A DNA stretch of 64,000 nt from Serpentinicella sp031432315 (GCF_031432315.1 NZ_JAVKGO010000002.1:152776-216775), one strand, 5' to 3'; shown: positions 49,836-58,736, counted from the first letter of the stretch. The notes: generated from the sequence alone by a model not told the origin. Program-made: numbers and translations.

Positions 49836-51653
49836 TTGGCAAGTAATTATCAGGATAGACCTAATATTCTCATGATAGGACAACCCAATATCGGAAAGAG
49901 TGTAATGTTCAATCATCTTACCGGTTTAAATATCAGTGTTGCAAATTATGTTGGAACTACAGTAGAATTTACTGCAGGAGAAATTAAACTAGGGGATCAT
50001 AGAGCTAATCTAATAGATGTTCCAGGAACATATACGCTTGAAATAAACAACGAGGCAGAACGAGTAGCTGTTGAAATGCTTCAAGGAAGAATCAGTTCTA
50101 AAAAAATAAATAGTTGTCATGAGGATGCAGGAATTGAAGATTTTACAATAAATCATAGACCTGAAGCGGTCATAAGCGTAATAGATGCCCATAATCTTGA
50201 AAGTAGTTTATATCTTTTCTTTCAGGTGCTAGAGTACGGAATCCCTACTATTGCAGTACTTAATCGTATGGATTTGATTGAAGATCGTGGAGAGAAAATT
50301 GATGTAGAACTACTTTCTCAAAGACTTGGTGTGCCAGTAATTCCAACGGTAGCTGTGGATAAAAAAGGGGTTAACACCGTAAAGGAAACCCTAGAGCAGA
50401 TGTTGTTTACAGGAGCTTCTAGTGATGGGGAGCAAGTTCATATAGAGGAAAAGTCAGAAGTCCAAGAAGACCTTTGGAAAAAGGCAGAAAAGATTACTCA
50501 GGAAGTGAAGACGAAACCTAAAACAGAGAAAAAAACCAAAAGACAAATATGGGGTGAACGCTTAGTTAAACCATGGCCAGGCCTTCCCTTAGCAGGAATT
50601 ATATTAATGGCAGTTTTTGGAATTGTTGTGGGTGTTGGTATGGGTCTACGCCGATTTATTTTACTTCCATTATTTAGAGGTCTAATTATCCCTGCTATTA
50701 GTAGCGTAATAGAACTCGTTGTTCCTCAAGGATTTATACTCGAGGTATTAATCGGAGAATATGGGATTTTTGTCAAGGGGTTAGAATGGCCCTTCACTTT
50801 AGTATTACCCTATGTAATTTCCTTTTATATTGCTTTAAGTATATTGGAGGACTGTGGGTATCTACCAAGACTAGGAGCATTATTGGATGGCTTATTAAAT
50901 AAATTAGGTTTACCCGGATCTAGCATGGTACCTTTACTTTTAGGCTACGGATGTGGAATTCCAGCTATTATGGCCACCAGACAATTAAGTACCCGTAAAG
51001 AACGTATCACAGTATCTACTATGGTTTGTTTAGGAATACCCTGTGTTGCTCAAACAGGAGCCTTTATTTCCTTATTAGCTGAAAGATCTATCTTAGCACT
51101 ATTGATGATTTTTATATTTTCATTTTTCGTTATTTTTCTTGCAGGCCTAATCTTAGATAAGCTTCTACCGGGAAGCCGGCCCCATACCATAATAGAAATT
51201 CCGGAGCTACTGCTGCCTAAGGGTGAGGTGATTTTTAAGAAGGTATGGTCAAAGGTGAAAAATTATCTTGATGAAGGCGCCTTACCAATGATGGCAATTG
51301 TTGGAGTTGCTGCAGTGCTTTACGAGTCGGGAATTATGGAATTCATTGGAGAACTCTTTAGTCCCTTAGTGGTTAACTGGTTAGGATTGCCAGCAGAAGC
51401 ATCGGTGCCATTAATATTAGGAGTTCTTAGGCGAGAACTGACAGTAGTTCCACTAGTGGAAATGGACCTAACCATGCTACAATTATTTACAGCATCTGTG
51501 GTAGGATTATTATATGTTCCTTGTGTGGCGATACTTGCCACCCTTGCCAGAGAATTTAATCTGAAGATGACTGCAGTTATATTAGTACTAACCAGCACAT
51601 TAGCATTTTTAGTAGGTGGAATCATTATACGAATTGGTGGTTTATTTGTATAA
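49836..51653 (+). CDS. feoB: Ferrous iron transport protein B
   Basis: Fe(II) transporter with an N-terminal GTPase domain, 605 residues, TTG start with CAGGTGA upstream. G1 GQPNIGKS (15-22), G3 DVPGTY (about 66-71) and G4 LNRMD (about 144-148). The membrane part carries Gate 1 GYGCGIPAIMATRQLSTRKE and CLGIPCVAQTGAF, and C-terminal Gate 2 VLRRELTVVPLVEM and LLYVPCVAILATL. It is shorter than E. coli FeoB but within the clostridial range. Last gene of the Fur-associated locus, followed by a terminator. Confidence 0.93.
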   Translation: MASNYQDRPNILMIGQPNIGKSVMFNHLTGLNISVANYVGTTVEFTAGEIKLGDHRANLIDVPGTYTLEINNEAERVAVEMLQGRISSKKINSCHEDAGIEDFTINHRPEAVISVIDAHNLESSLYLFFQVLEYGIPTIAVLNRMDLIEDRGEKIDVELLSQRLGVPVIPTVAVDKKGVNTVKETLEQMLFTGASSDGEQVHIEEKSEVQEDLWKKAEKITQEVKTKPKTEKKTKRQIWGERLVKPWPGLPLAGIILMAVFGIVVGVGMGLRRFILLPLFRGLIIPAISSVIELVVPQGFILEVLIGEYGIFVKGLEWPFTLVLPYVISFYIALSILEDCGYLPRLGALLDGLLNKLGLPGSSMVPLLLGYGCGIPAIMATRQLSTRKERITVSTMVCLGIPCVAQTGAFISLLAERSILALLMIFIFSFFVIFLAGLILDKLLPGSRPHTIIEIPELLLPKGEVIFKKVWSKVKNYLDEGALPMMAIVGVAAVLYESGIMEFIGELFSPLVVNWLGLPAEASVPLILGVLRRELTVVPLVEMDLTMLQLFTASVVGLLYVPCVAILATLAREFNLKMTAVILVLTSTLAFLVGGIIIRIGGLFV

Positions 51654-51690
51654 GAAAAAGCGCTTCAGGTTCTTTTATAGAAATTAAAGT

Positions 51691-51740
51691 AACAGCCCAA
51701 CGGATTGATATGCAATTATATTAATCCGCGGCTGTTTTTT
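51691..51740 (+). terminator. Terminator after feoB
   Basis: AACAGCC and GGCTGTT arms with an inner CGGATT/AATCCG stem, then T6. Confidence 0.8.
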
Positions 51741-51899
51741 ATTTTTTCACTTCTATAATAATGTGGTTCTATCTACATGGAAGATCTAATCAAGAAACAG
51801 AAAGAATTCTTTAATTCGTACTTAAATTTTATATATTAAGCATGAAGAAATTAGGGTATGTAAATTATAAATCATTTAAATTATGTGAGGTGATTAAAT

Positions 51900-52793
51900 T
51901 TGCGGACTGCTAAAAGATTAACAGAAGCTTATAATAATGCTAAAGTAGCGTATATTGATGAAAATTCGAAATATGTTTTTCTTAGTGACTGTCATAGAGG
52001 TGCGGGCAGTCTTGCTGACGAGTTTACAAGGAATGAAAACGCCTACAATTATGCGCTTAAGCATTATTTCAATAATGGATACACGTATGTAGAAGCAGGA
52101 GATGGAGATGAACTCTGGGAGCATTCTAAATTCGCAAACATAAAAAATGCCCATCATGAGACGTTTGAAAATATTAAAAGATTCTATGATGATGATCGAC
52201 TAATTTTAATTTATGGAAATCATAATATATATTTGAAGAACCAAGATTATGTTAGAGATAATTACTACACTTATTATGATAGCTACTACGAAACTGAACA
52301 TGAGTTTCTATATGGAATTAAACCACTTGAAGCATTAGTATTGAAAGTTAAAAAAACCAATCAAGAAATTCTAATTGTTCATGGTCATCAGGGTGATTTC
52401 TTAAATGATCAGTTTTGGTTCTTTACGATGCTATCCCTAAAATATTTCTGGAGATTCCTTCACGCTTTTGGTATCCAAAACCCAGCTAGTCCTGTAAAAA
52501 ATGCTGAAAAACGTCATAAAATCGAAAAAAACTATAAGAAATGGATTAAAAAAAATAAAATGATGCTCCTTTGTGGACACACCCATAGGATCAAATATCC
52601 TAAGCATAATGAGCTACCCTACTTTAATATGGGGTGTTGCGTTTATCCTACAAGAATTACAGCTATTGAAATATCCGATGGCAACATTCAATTGGTACAG
52701 TGGCAGACAGTACCTAATCATAAAGGAACCCTACAAGTAAAAAGAGAAAAAATCCAAGGGCCTGAACCTATCGAGAAATTCGATATAAGGTAA
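51900..52793 (+). CDS. Metallophosphoesterase, 297 aa
   Basis: Calcineurin-like enzyme, TTG start with GTGAGGTGA upstream. Metal-site motifs: LSDCHRGAG (about 28-36), AGDGDELWEH (about 62-71), YGNHNIYL (about 103-110, with Asn where Asp is usual), VHGHQGDFL (about 157-165) and LCGHTHRIKYP. The spacing resembles LpxH/YbbF-like and bacterial serine/threonine-phosphatase-like members, but the substrate is unknown. Single gene. Confidence 0.87.
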   Translation: MRTAKRLTEAYNNAKVAYIDENSKYVFLSDCHRGAGSLADEFTRNENAYNYALKHYFNNGYTYVEAGDGDELWEHSKFANIKNAHHETFENIKRFYDDDRLILIYGNHNIYLKNQDYVRDNYYTYYDSYYETEHEFLYGIKPLEALVLKVKKTNQEILIVHGHQGDFLNDQFWFFTMLSLKYFWRFLHAFGIQNPASPVKNAEKRHKIEKNYKKWIKKNKMMLLCGHTHRIKYPKHNELPYFNMGCCVYPTRITAIEISDGNIQLVQWQTVPNHKGTLQVKREKIQGPEPIEKFDIR

Positions 52794-53001
52794 TTTATAG
52801 TACAATTAAAAGTTAATATATCATTGCTTAATTGGTAAAAATATTTAGAAGAATATGAAAGTACAAACTAAAAATCTTGGAAGGACAAAAAGTTATATTT
52901 AATAAACTACTGTATTAGTAAGATAAAAGAAATAATTGTTGGTTGTATGGAAAACGGTTATAATAGTGTACAACTTACAAATAAGGAATGAGGGCAATAA
53001 A

Positions 53002-53196
53002 ATGGACGGAACGATACGAAATAATATAAAACAAGGAACAAAGGTTAGAGTAGTTCAGAAACAAGATCAAAGGACAGGTAAATTAACAGAGGGTGTAGTT
53101 TTAAAAATACTTACAAATGCGCATAAGCATCCCCATGGCATAAAGGTAATGCTTGAGAGTGGTATAGTAGGTAGGGTTAAGGAAATATTGAGTTAA
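53002..53196 (+). CDS. YwbE family protein (DUF2196)
   Basis: 64 residues from ATG 53002, preceded by GGAATGAGGG. The diagnostic sequence is GTIRNNIKQGTKVRVVQKQD, then RTGKLTEGVVLKILTN and HPHGIKVMLESGIVGRV. A small, basic, beta-rich (KOW/SH3-like) protein of unknown function, conserved widely in bacteria. The upstream in-frame codons to 52936 lack a ribosome site. Confidence 0.92.
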   Translation: MDGTIRNNIKQGTKVRVVQKQDQRTGKLTEGVVLKILTNAHKHPHGIKVMLESGIVGRVKEILS

Positions 53197-53306
53197 ATAT
53201 TTAGCTCATGTATATAACATAATTAGGGGTATTAAGTAGACATTTTAAAAGAAACTGACTTTTCGATACATATGAGAGGAGAGAACTGTTTAAATACAGG
53301 AAAAAT

Positions 53307-55130
53307 GTGAATGAAAATCAAAAAATAGACGAAACACAAAAACCAACTACAGTTTTTTATGCAGCCGGTATCATTGTTTTATTATTTGTAATATGGGGAG
53401 CGATTTCACCTACTTCTCTAAATGAAGCAGCCCAGAGTGGTCTTTCCTGGACAATTGAGAACTTCGGTTGGTTCTATATGTTAATTACTGCTTTCTTTGT
53501 CTTTTTCGTAATTTTTTTAGCAATTAGTCCCTTTGGAAAGTTACGCTTAGGTAAACCTGAGGATCAGCCAGAATATACCTGGTTTTCATGGATTGGGATG
53601 TTATTTGCAGCTGGAATTGGTGTCGGTTTTGTTTTCTGGGGTGTTGCTGAACCCATTCTTTACTATTTAGAACCGCCTGTTGGTATAACACCAAAAACAG
53701 CTGATGCTGCTGTTGCTGGAGTACGTTATGGCGCTTATCACTGGGCATTACACCCATGGGCGATTTTCTCATTAGTTGGGCTAACGTTAGCCTATGTACA
53801 GTATCGAAAAGATCAACCGGCACTTATTTCATCGGCTTTTTATCCTTTAATTGGTGAAAAAATTAATGGACCTGGAGGGCAAGTGATTGATACATTAGCT
53901 GTAATCGCGACATCAACTGGTGTTGCAACAACTTTTGGCTTGAGTGCAATGCAAATTAGTGGAGGACTATCCTACTTAACAGGCATACCAAACACTGCTT
54001 TAACTCAAATGAGTATAATTGTAGTTGTAACGATTCTATTCATGTTCTCAGCTGCTGGTGGTGTTGATAAAGGGATTAAGATTTTAAGTAATATAAACTT
54101 AGTGATAGCTGGAATTTTATTAGCATTTGTTATTTTGGTCGGACCAACGATTTTTATATTTGAGAACATGGTATCAACATTAGGCGGTTATATTACAAAC
54201 CTTGTTCCAATGAGTTTAACTTTAACACCTTTTTCTGATTCCCAATGGCTGGGAACGAACACGATATTCTTTTGGGCGTGGCATATATCTTGGGCGCCAT
54301 TTATGGGTATATTTATTGCACGTATTTCAAAAGGCCGTACGATTCGTGAGTTTATAGCTGGCGTATTAATTGTACCCTCTATCCTTGCGATTATTTGGTT
54401 TAGTGCGTTTGGTGGAACAGCACTACATGTTGAATTGTTTGGTGCCGGTGGTATCAGTGAACTTGTTTTATCAGAAGTCGAGATTGCACTATTTGTAACA
54501 CTAGCAGAATTGCCGCTTAGTGCAATAACAACGGTACTTGCTGTTGTTCTTATTCTTGTTTTTTTTATCACATCAGCGGACTCTGCTTCCTACGTACTTG
54601 GTGCAATGACTTCAAAAGGTACATTAACGCCAAAAATGTGGGTAAAGTTAGCTTGGGGCTTTTTAATTGCAGGTACTGCTAGTGTCCTTCTTTTATCAGG
54701 CGGTGGGGGCTTAGATGCACTACAAACTGCTTCTATTATTACTGCACTGCCATTTGCACTTGTAATGCTAATGATGGTTGTTTCAATTTTAATCATGTTT
54801 TCTAAAGATTTACGGGCTGTACGTAAGCAACGTGTACATAGAGAACGTAAAACAATAGAGAATCAGATCCAGTCTTCCATTTTAGACGATGTTAAAGAAC
54901 ATGTTTCAGAAGAATTTATAAAATCCGATTCTGATCAAATGAAGACAGAATTAAAAGAAGAAATTTATGATGAAGTAAAAGATGAGTTATACGAAGAAAT
55001 TAAAAATGAAGCGAAAGAAGAACTGTACGAGGAAATCAAAGAAGATATATATAAAGATATCAAAGAAGATCTTTACGAGGAAGTGAAAGAAGGGTTCAAA
55101 GAAATGTTTGATGAGGATAAAGATTCGTAA
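53307..55130 (+). CDS. BCCT-family transporter (betaine/carnitine/choline type)
   Basis: 607 residues, GTG start. Twelve spans with the glycine-rich AAGIGVGFVFWGVAEPI and the family block WAWHISWAPFMGIFIARISK, then GRTIREF. It probably imports glycine betaine or a similar quaternary amine by Na+ symport for osmoprotection. The cytoplasmic C-terminus (about 515-607) is very long and acidic with tandem 11-12-residue units such as KEELYEEIKED repeated about six times, forming a coiled coil that may act as an osmosensory tail (inference). The start has only a moderate ribosome site. Confidence 0.93.
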   Translation: MNENQKIDETQKPTTVFYAAGIIVLLFVIWGAISPTSLNEAAQSGLSWTIENFGWFYMLITAFFVFFVIFLAISPFGKLRLGKPEDQPEYTWFSWIGMLFAAGIGVGFVFWGVAEPILYYLEPPVGITPKTADAAVAGVRYGAYHWALHPWAIFSLVGLTLAYVQYRKDQPALISSAFYPLIGEKINGPGGQVIDTLAVIATSTGVATTFGLSAMQISGGLSYLTGIPNTALTQMSIIVVVTILFMFSAAGGVDKGIKILSNINLVIAGILLAFVILVGPTIFIFENMVSTLGGYITNLVPMSLTLTPFSDSQWLGTNTIFFWAWHISWAPFMGIFIARISKGRTIREFIAGVLIVPSILAIIWFSAFGGTALHVELFGAGGISELVLSEVEIALFVTLAELPLSAITTVLAVVLILVFFITSADSASYVLGAMTSKGTLTPKMWVKLAWGFLIAGTASVLLLSGGGGLDALQTASIITALPFALVMLMMVVSILIMFSKDLRAVRKQRVHRERKTIENQIQSSILDDVKEHVSEEFIKSDSDQMKTELKEEIYDEVKDELYEEIKNEAKEELYEEIKEDIYKDIKEDLYEEVKEGFKEMFDEDKDS

Positions 55131-55204
55131 GAACTAAAAATTTTAATTGTATTATAAAATTTACCAACTAAAGTGACAAACATCTTAATAGAACAGATCA
55201 ATAC

Positions 55205-55360
55205 TCAAATAGAAATATACTGAATTTTTTCCGCTTCAGCATTAAAGATATGTGCTAAACCTAATTCTTCAAAAGCGATAGATGCTAATAGTAGATTGAT
55301 AACATCCTCTCTGTCAATATCGATTTCTGGCGTTACATCTGGAATATTTGGAAATGACAT
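55205..55360 (-). CDS. Small protein of the LLASIAxEELGLAHIxNAE family, 51 aa, possibly truncated
   Basis: MSFPNIPDVTPEIDIDREDV is followed by LLLASIAFEELGLAHIFNAE and AEKIQYIS. This pattern is shared by many small, usually longer, proteins of spore-formers. AAAGGTGG lies 8 bases upstream. The early stop after QYISI suggests either a short member or a truncated one. A spore-surface role is plausible but unproven. Confidence 0.65.
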   Translation of the reverse strand: MSFPNIPDVTPEIDIDREDVINLLLASIAFEELGLAHIFNAEAEKIQYISI

Positions 55361-55406
55361 AATTAAACCACCTTTCACTATAATATAAAAGAGAAAGACA
55401 TTTAAA

Positions 55407-55462
55407 AAGAATAAAGCCGTAACAATACTTATTTTATAGTAGTGTTATGGCTTTATTCTTTT
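55407..55462 (-). terminator. Hairpin terminator
   Basis: AAGAATAAAGCC and GGCTTTATTCTT arms with an inner AACAATACT/AGTGTT pairing, between the P-II remnant and the 51-aa gene. Confidence 0.65.
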
Positions 55463-55503
55463 ATAAAGGAAGTGGATTAATTACAGTTATATAAAGAAAA
55501 AAA

Positions 55504-55662
55504 CTAATATATACCATAGACTTTATTTATATCTTGCACAAAAACGATTCCATTACCTGGCTTATCAATTTCCAAATCTTCTTTAACGGAGCTTGCAATT
55601 GCATCTGTTAAATCACACTCAGAAATGATTAAAACTATTTCTTTCTCAGGTTCTATTTCCAT
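55504..55662 (-). pseudogene. C-terminal remnant of a P-II-family signalling protein
   Basis: The minus strand encodes MEIEPEKEIVLIISECDLTD, then about 15 residues, then PGNGIVFVQDINKVYGIY. This corresponds to the C-terminal half of P-II-like proteins (the IEPEKE and PGxGIxFxxxxxxVxGI blocks). The N-terminal half, with the T-loop, is absent; upstream codons hit a stop about 10 codons before. No ribosome site is convincing, so this looks like a decaying gene next to the BCCT transporter. Confidence 0.6.
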
Positions 55663-55953
55663 GTTCAGTTTCTTTAAATACACACCATAATATTATGACT
55701 TTTCTTAAAAGTAATATGTAAATAGTATTCATGAAAAAATATGAAAAATCACTAATGAAGTCAAATTAAAAAGTGGAATAGCTTATAGAAAACTAAGTTT
55801 TTAAAAGATAATGCAAAAAGAGGCAAATTCATCATCCTAGAATATAATACAGTGAAGAAATAAACATACTCTTTACGTCATGTAAATTGAAATTTAAAGT
55901 GGATAAAACCTAAAGAGATATGTGATTTTATGATCAAAGGAAGGAGAAAAAGT

Positions 55954-56451
55954 ATGAAGCCTTATGTGAGTACATCCTATCATGCAAGCCAGCTTCAACC
56001 AATTTTAACTGATAATCCAGCTATTTCAACTTTAGTTCTATATAAAGAATTATCAGGGTTTCCTAACTATGGAAACCCTAGTGGTAATGCTGATATTCTT
56101 TACAGAGGAAATCAAGGGGTATGGACCTTCGAAGTACCTCCTTTTTTCTTCATACCAGGGCTCTTGAGGGCACAACTTTTTATTAGAGCTGTATTAGATG
56201 ACCGAGCTGCTACTCCAGTAGGGCAATATTCTGCTACTATTAGCATCAATGATAGAATTGTGCATCGTGGCCCTTTGCCACTACAACATGGTAGACCTTT
56301 TGGGCAACGTTTTGTAAATTGGGGTACATTGATCTTTGATCTATCAAATATTAGACGAATTAACAGAATAGTCATTACAAATACCTCTACTGGGTTACCG
56401 GATGATTGGATTGGGTTAGACTGGATGGAGATGAGATTCATCCGTAGATAA
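55954..56451 (+). CDS. Uncharacterised beta-rich protein, 165 aa
   Basis: Not recognised. ATG 55954 with AAGGAAGGAG upstream is preferred to 55930. It starts MKPYVSTSYHASQLQP and is rich in aromatic and beta-forming residues, including VWTFEVPPFFFIPGLLRAQL, IVHRGPLPLQHGRPFGQRF and a C-terminal DWIGLDWMEMRFIRR. No signal peptide. It resembles jelly-roll or coat-type proteins in composition only. It stands alone in a region of other small, possibly sporulation-related genes. Confidence 0.68.
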   Translation: MKPYVSTSYHASQLQPILTDNPAISTLVLYKELSGFPNYGNPSGNADILYRGNQGVWTFEVPPFFFIPGLLRAQLFIRAVLDDRAATPVGQYSATISINDRIVHRGPLPLQHGRPFGQRFVNWGTLIFDLSNIRRINRIVITNTSTGLPDDWIGLDWMEMRFIRR

Positions 56452-56598
56452 TTTAAAAGAAAAATTTATATTTTGCCTTAGTTAATATTAATAAGATTGT
56501 TAAAAGCATTTTTTCTAAAAATAGCACACTGTTTTTTGAAATGCATACTTTATATTAAGACTAGAGATAGTTAAATATTTAAAGGAGAGGTGACTAGC

Positions 56599-56802
56599 AT
56601 GTCAGATATCGTTAAAAAAGATACAGGAATCTTAGGAGGTATATTTAGAGGCAATAGTAGCTTGTTATTTTTCTTCTTGCTACTAGTTATTATCCTGTGT
56701 AACTGTCCTGCACTGAGAGGTATAACAGGGGATGAATTACTATTCTTCTTCCTAATATTAGTAGTATTATTTATGGGTAGAGGAGTATGCGGAGGTTTCT
56801 AA
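56599..56802 (+). CDS. Small hydrophobic protein, 67 aa
   Basis: Not recognised. ATG 56599 has AAAGGAGAGG upstream. Two hydrophobic segments (about 21-35 and 46-60), with Cys residues in ILCNCPALRG between them and a GVCGGF end. Composition resembles small spore-associated hydrophobic proteins. A terminator follows. Confidence 0.65.
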   Translation: MSDIVKKDTGILGGIFRGNSSLLFFFLLLVIILCNCPALRGITGDELLFFFLILVVLFMGRGVCGGF

Positions 56803-56867
56803 ATAGGATAAATAAAGAAGCTAAGATTTTAAAAACCCATTAACTTCACTCAATAAATCAAACCTTC

Positions 56868-56898
56868 AAAAGTCTTAGGGCCTAGCTCTAGGACTTTT
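56868..56898 (+). terminator. Terminator
   Basis: AAAGTCTTAG and CTAGGACTTT arms with a short loop and a T5 run. Confidence 0.7.
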
Positions 56899-57012
56899 TC
56901 CTGTTTTATTTAGATTATTAGTCCTAAAAATAATATGTTAGATAATGAGAAAAATCGGGTAGGTTTTTACTAAGGGTAATAATTTAGAAAAATATTAAAA
57001 GGAGGCGTAAAA

Positions 57013-57768
57013 ATGAAACTAAAAGGTAAAACAGTTGTAATTACAGGCGCAGCATCGGGCATGGGTAGAGCGCAAGCGCGTTTGTTTTCAAAAGAAGGCG
57101 CCAACGTGATTGCAGCAGATATTGACAAAGATAGTCTAGATAAGGTTGTGAAAGAGATAACTTCTAATGGCGGACAAGCACTTGCTGTTCAAGCGGATAT
57201 ATCGAATAGAGATAGTGTTAAAGACCTTGTTAAAAAAGGAGTAGAAGAATATAGTTCAATTGATATTCTATGTAATACAGCAGGTATTCTTGATGACTAT
57301 AGCCCTAGTTTAGATACCTCTGAAGACCTTTGGGATCGTATTTTTAATGTAAACTTAAAAGGGATGTTTCTTTTAACAAATGAGGTTTTACCACATATGA
57401 TTAAAAAAGAAAAAGGTGTTATTATCAATATAAGTTCTATTGCAGGGTTTGTTGCAGGGGGCGGCGGCGCAGCATATACGTCTGCAAAACATGCTGTTGT
57501 TGGCTACACAAAACAACTTTCCTTTGACTATGGAAAACAAGGTATTCGAGTCAATGCCATTGCCCCAGGGGCTATCAAAACAGGGATGACAGAAGAAATC
57601 CTAAAAGACGAGGATGCACCAGTTATGGAGACTATAAAAAGCGTACCAGCTGGGAGATATGGACAACCTGAAGAAATTGCTAACTTAGCATTATTTTTAG
57701 CTAGTGAAGAATCGGATTTTATTCACGGAGCCATAGTTCCAATTGACGGAGGTTGGCTTGTAAAATAA
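57013..57768 (+). CDS. SDR-family oxidoreductase (FabG-like)
   Basis: 251 residues, classical short-chain dehydrogenase. The cofactor loop TGAASGMGRA is at 11-20. D36 after strand 2 (AADID) favours NAD(H). The catalytic residues are Ser141/142, Tyr155 and Lys159 (YTSAK), and the PGAIKTGMT block is present. The substrate is unknown; it could be a 3-oxoacyl or alcohol/ketone enzyme. AAAGGAGGCG lies 6 bases before the ATG. Single gene. Confidence 0.92.
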   Translation: MKLKGKTVVITGAASGMGRAQARLFSKEGANVIAADIDKDSLDKVVKEITSNGGQALAVQADISNRDSVKDLVKKGVEEYSSIDILCNTAGILDDYSPSLDTSEDLWDRIFNVNLKGMFLLTNEVLPHMIKKEKGVIINISSIAGFVAGGGGAAYTSAKHAVVGYTKQLSFDYGKQGIRVNAIAPGAIKTGMTEEILKDEDAPVMETIKSVPAGRYGQPEEIANLALFLASEESDFIHGAIVPIDGGWLVK

Positions 57769-57851
57769 TAGGCCTCTACAAGTACAAGGAATATCGTAGA
57801 AGTACACTACTTAAAATTTATTACACGAATAAATCATAGAGGAGGTTTATA

Positions 57852-58100
57852 ATGGGAATTATTGCTTGGGTTATTTTTGGTGCCTTAGCTGGTTGGCTTG
57901 CTAGTAAGTTTACAGGCAATGATGCACAAATGGGTGCTATGGAAAACATTATAGTAGGTATTGTTGGAGCCGCCATTGGTGGTCTGGTTTTTGAACTTAT
58001 TGGAGGCTCAGGTGTAACAGGATTCAACTTATGAAGTTTATTTGTCGCAATTATTGGGGCAATTATTTTACTCAGTCTAATTAACAGTATAAAGAGGTAG
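57852..58100 (+). pseudogene. GlsB/YeaQ/YmgE-type membrane stress protein interrupted by in-frame TGA
   Basis: Read through, the frame gives an 82-residue protein with three hydrophobic spans and the family pattern IIAWVIFGALAGWLASKFTG, MENIIVGIVGAAIGG and VTGFNL-x-SLFVAIIGAIILL. The TGA at 58032-58034 sits where relatives usually have Trp (TGG), so a single G-to-A change truncates the protein to 60 residues, losing the last span. AGAGGAGG precedes the ATG at ideal distance, so translation still starts. Confidence 0.8.
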
Positions 58101-58170
58101 TAAGAAAAGATTGTCACAATATACTTTTATCAAATAGGATACAAAGTTATAAGAAGAAATTTACCATTAC

Positions 58171-58198
58171 AAAAGCCGCCTAAAAGGCGGCTTTTATA
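58171..58198. terminator. Terminator
   Basis: AAAAGCCGCC, TAAAA loop, GGCGGCTTTT. Confidence 0.8.
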
Positions 58199-58205
58199 AT
58201 GATTA

Positions 58206-58300
58206 CTTAATGATTAATTCTTGACCAGGATAAATTTGACTCGGATTGGAAATATTATTCTTTTCTAAAACATCCAAAAAAACTATTTCTGTGCAATAAG
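58206..58300 (-). pseudogene. LysM-domain C-terminal remnant
   Basis: The minus-strand frame encodes TEIVFLDVLEKNNISNPSQI, then YPGQELIIK and a stop. This is the second half of a LysM repeat as found at the end of XkdP-like or YgaU-like proteins. The rest of the gene is missing. The open frame ends upstream at a TGA and a REP-like motif follows at 58335. Confidence 0.6.
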
Positions 58301-58334
58301 ATCATGATATAAAATACAATTAAATGAAAATATT

Positions 58335-58344
58335 GTCACTGTCT
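58335..58344 (-). repeat. REP-like motif (GTCACTGTCT)
   Basis: Same core as the motifs at 35313 and 41353, located at the truncated edge of the LysM relic. Confidence 0.4.
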
Positions 58345-58530
58345 ATAATGATGCAAACTCTCTATAATTGGATGTAACAGCAATTAGAGAGAGTGTAAAA
58401 GGGATTAAGGAAAAAATAGGATTATATCAAAGATGATTAAATTGTTTTGGAAGAATCAATGGCTGTAAATCTGACTAAGATTATGTTCAGAAAAGACAGC
58501 AGCTACTAGTATTAGAGTGGGAGACCCAAG

Positions 58531-58680
58531 ATGAGAAAATGGTTTAAGTATTTTTCAATAATGTTTATATTTGTAGCAATGCGCCACCTTATCTCAAGCA
58601 TAAACCAAGGGATCGGTTTTATTTTCGGCGTGGTAGGACTAGGTATTATTTTATACCTTTGGGATGGTAAGAAATTATAA
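58531..58680 (+). CDS. Small membrane protein, 49 aa
   Basis: MRKWFKYFSIMFIFVAMRHL begins the protein, and a glycine-rich second span (GIGFIFGVVGLGIILYLWDG) follows. The ribosome site is only fair (GTGGGAG about 10 bases upstream). Not recognised; closely followed by a shared terminator. Confidence 0.5.
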   Translation: MRKWFKYFSIMFIFVAMRHLISSINQGIGFIFGVVGLGIILYLWDGKKL

Positions 58681-58701
58681 GGTTGAAAAAGATAAAATTT
58701 T

Positions 58702-58736
58702 AAAAAGGTCTTGTACAGTGTACAAGACCTTTTTTA
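58702..58736. terminator. Bidirectional terminator
   Basis: AAAAAGGTCTTGTAC and its complement around AGT, between two convergent genes. Confidence 0.85.

Larger units (their letters stand above)
58101..58530. other. Intergenic region with terminator, LysM relic and REP-like motif
   Basis: A hairpin AAAAGCCGCC/GGCGGCTTTT at 58171-58196 is followed by the minus-strand LysM remnant (58206-58300) and GTCACTGTCT at 58335-58344. The rest shows no coding potential. Confidence 0.5.

Noticed and set aside
52936..53001. Longer N-terminus for YwbE
   Set aside because: The added codons have no ribosome site and no similarity to the family, which starts at MDGTIR-like sequences.
57852..58100. Selenocysteine insertion at the YeaQ-like TGA
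   Set aside because: The position is a membrane-segment Trp in relatives, no catalytic Cys/Sec is expected, and no SECIS-like hairpin directly after the TGA was evident.
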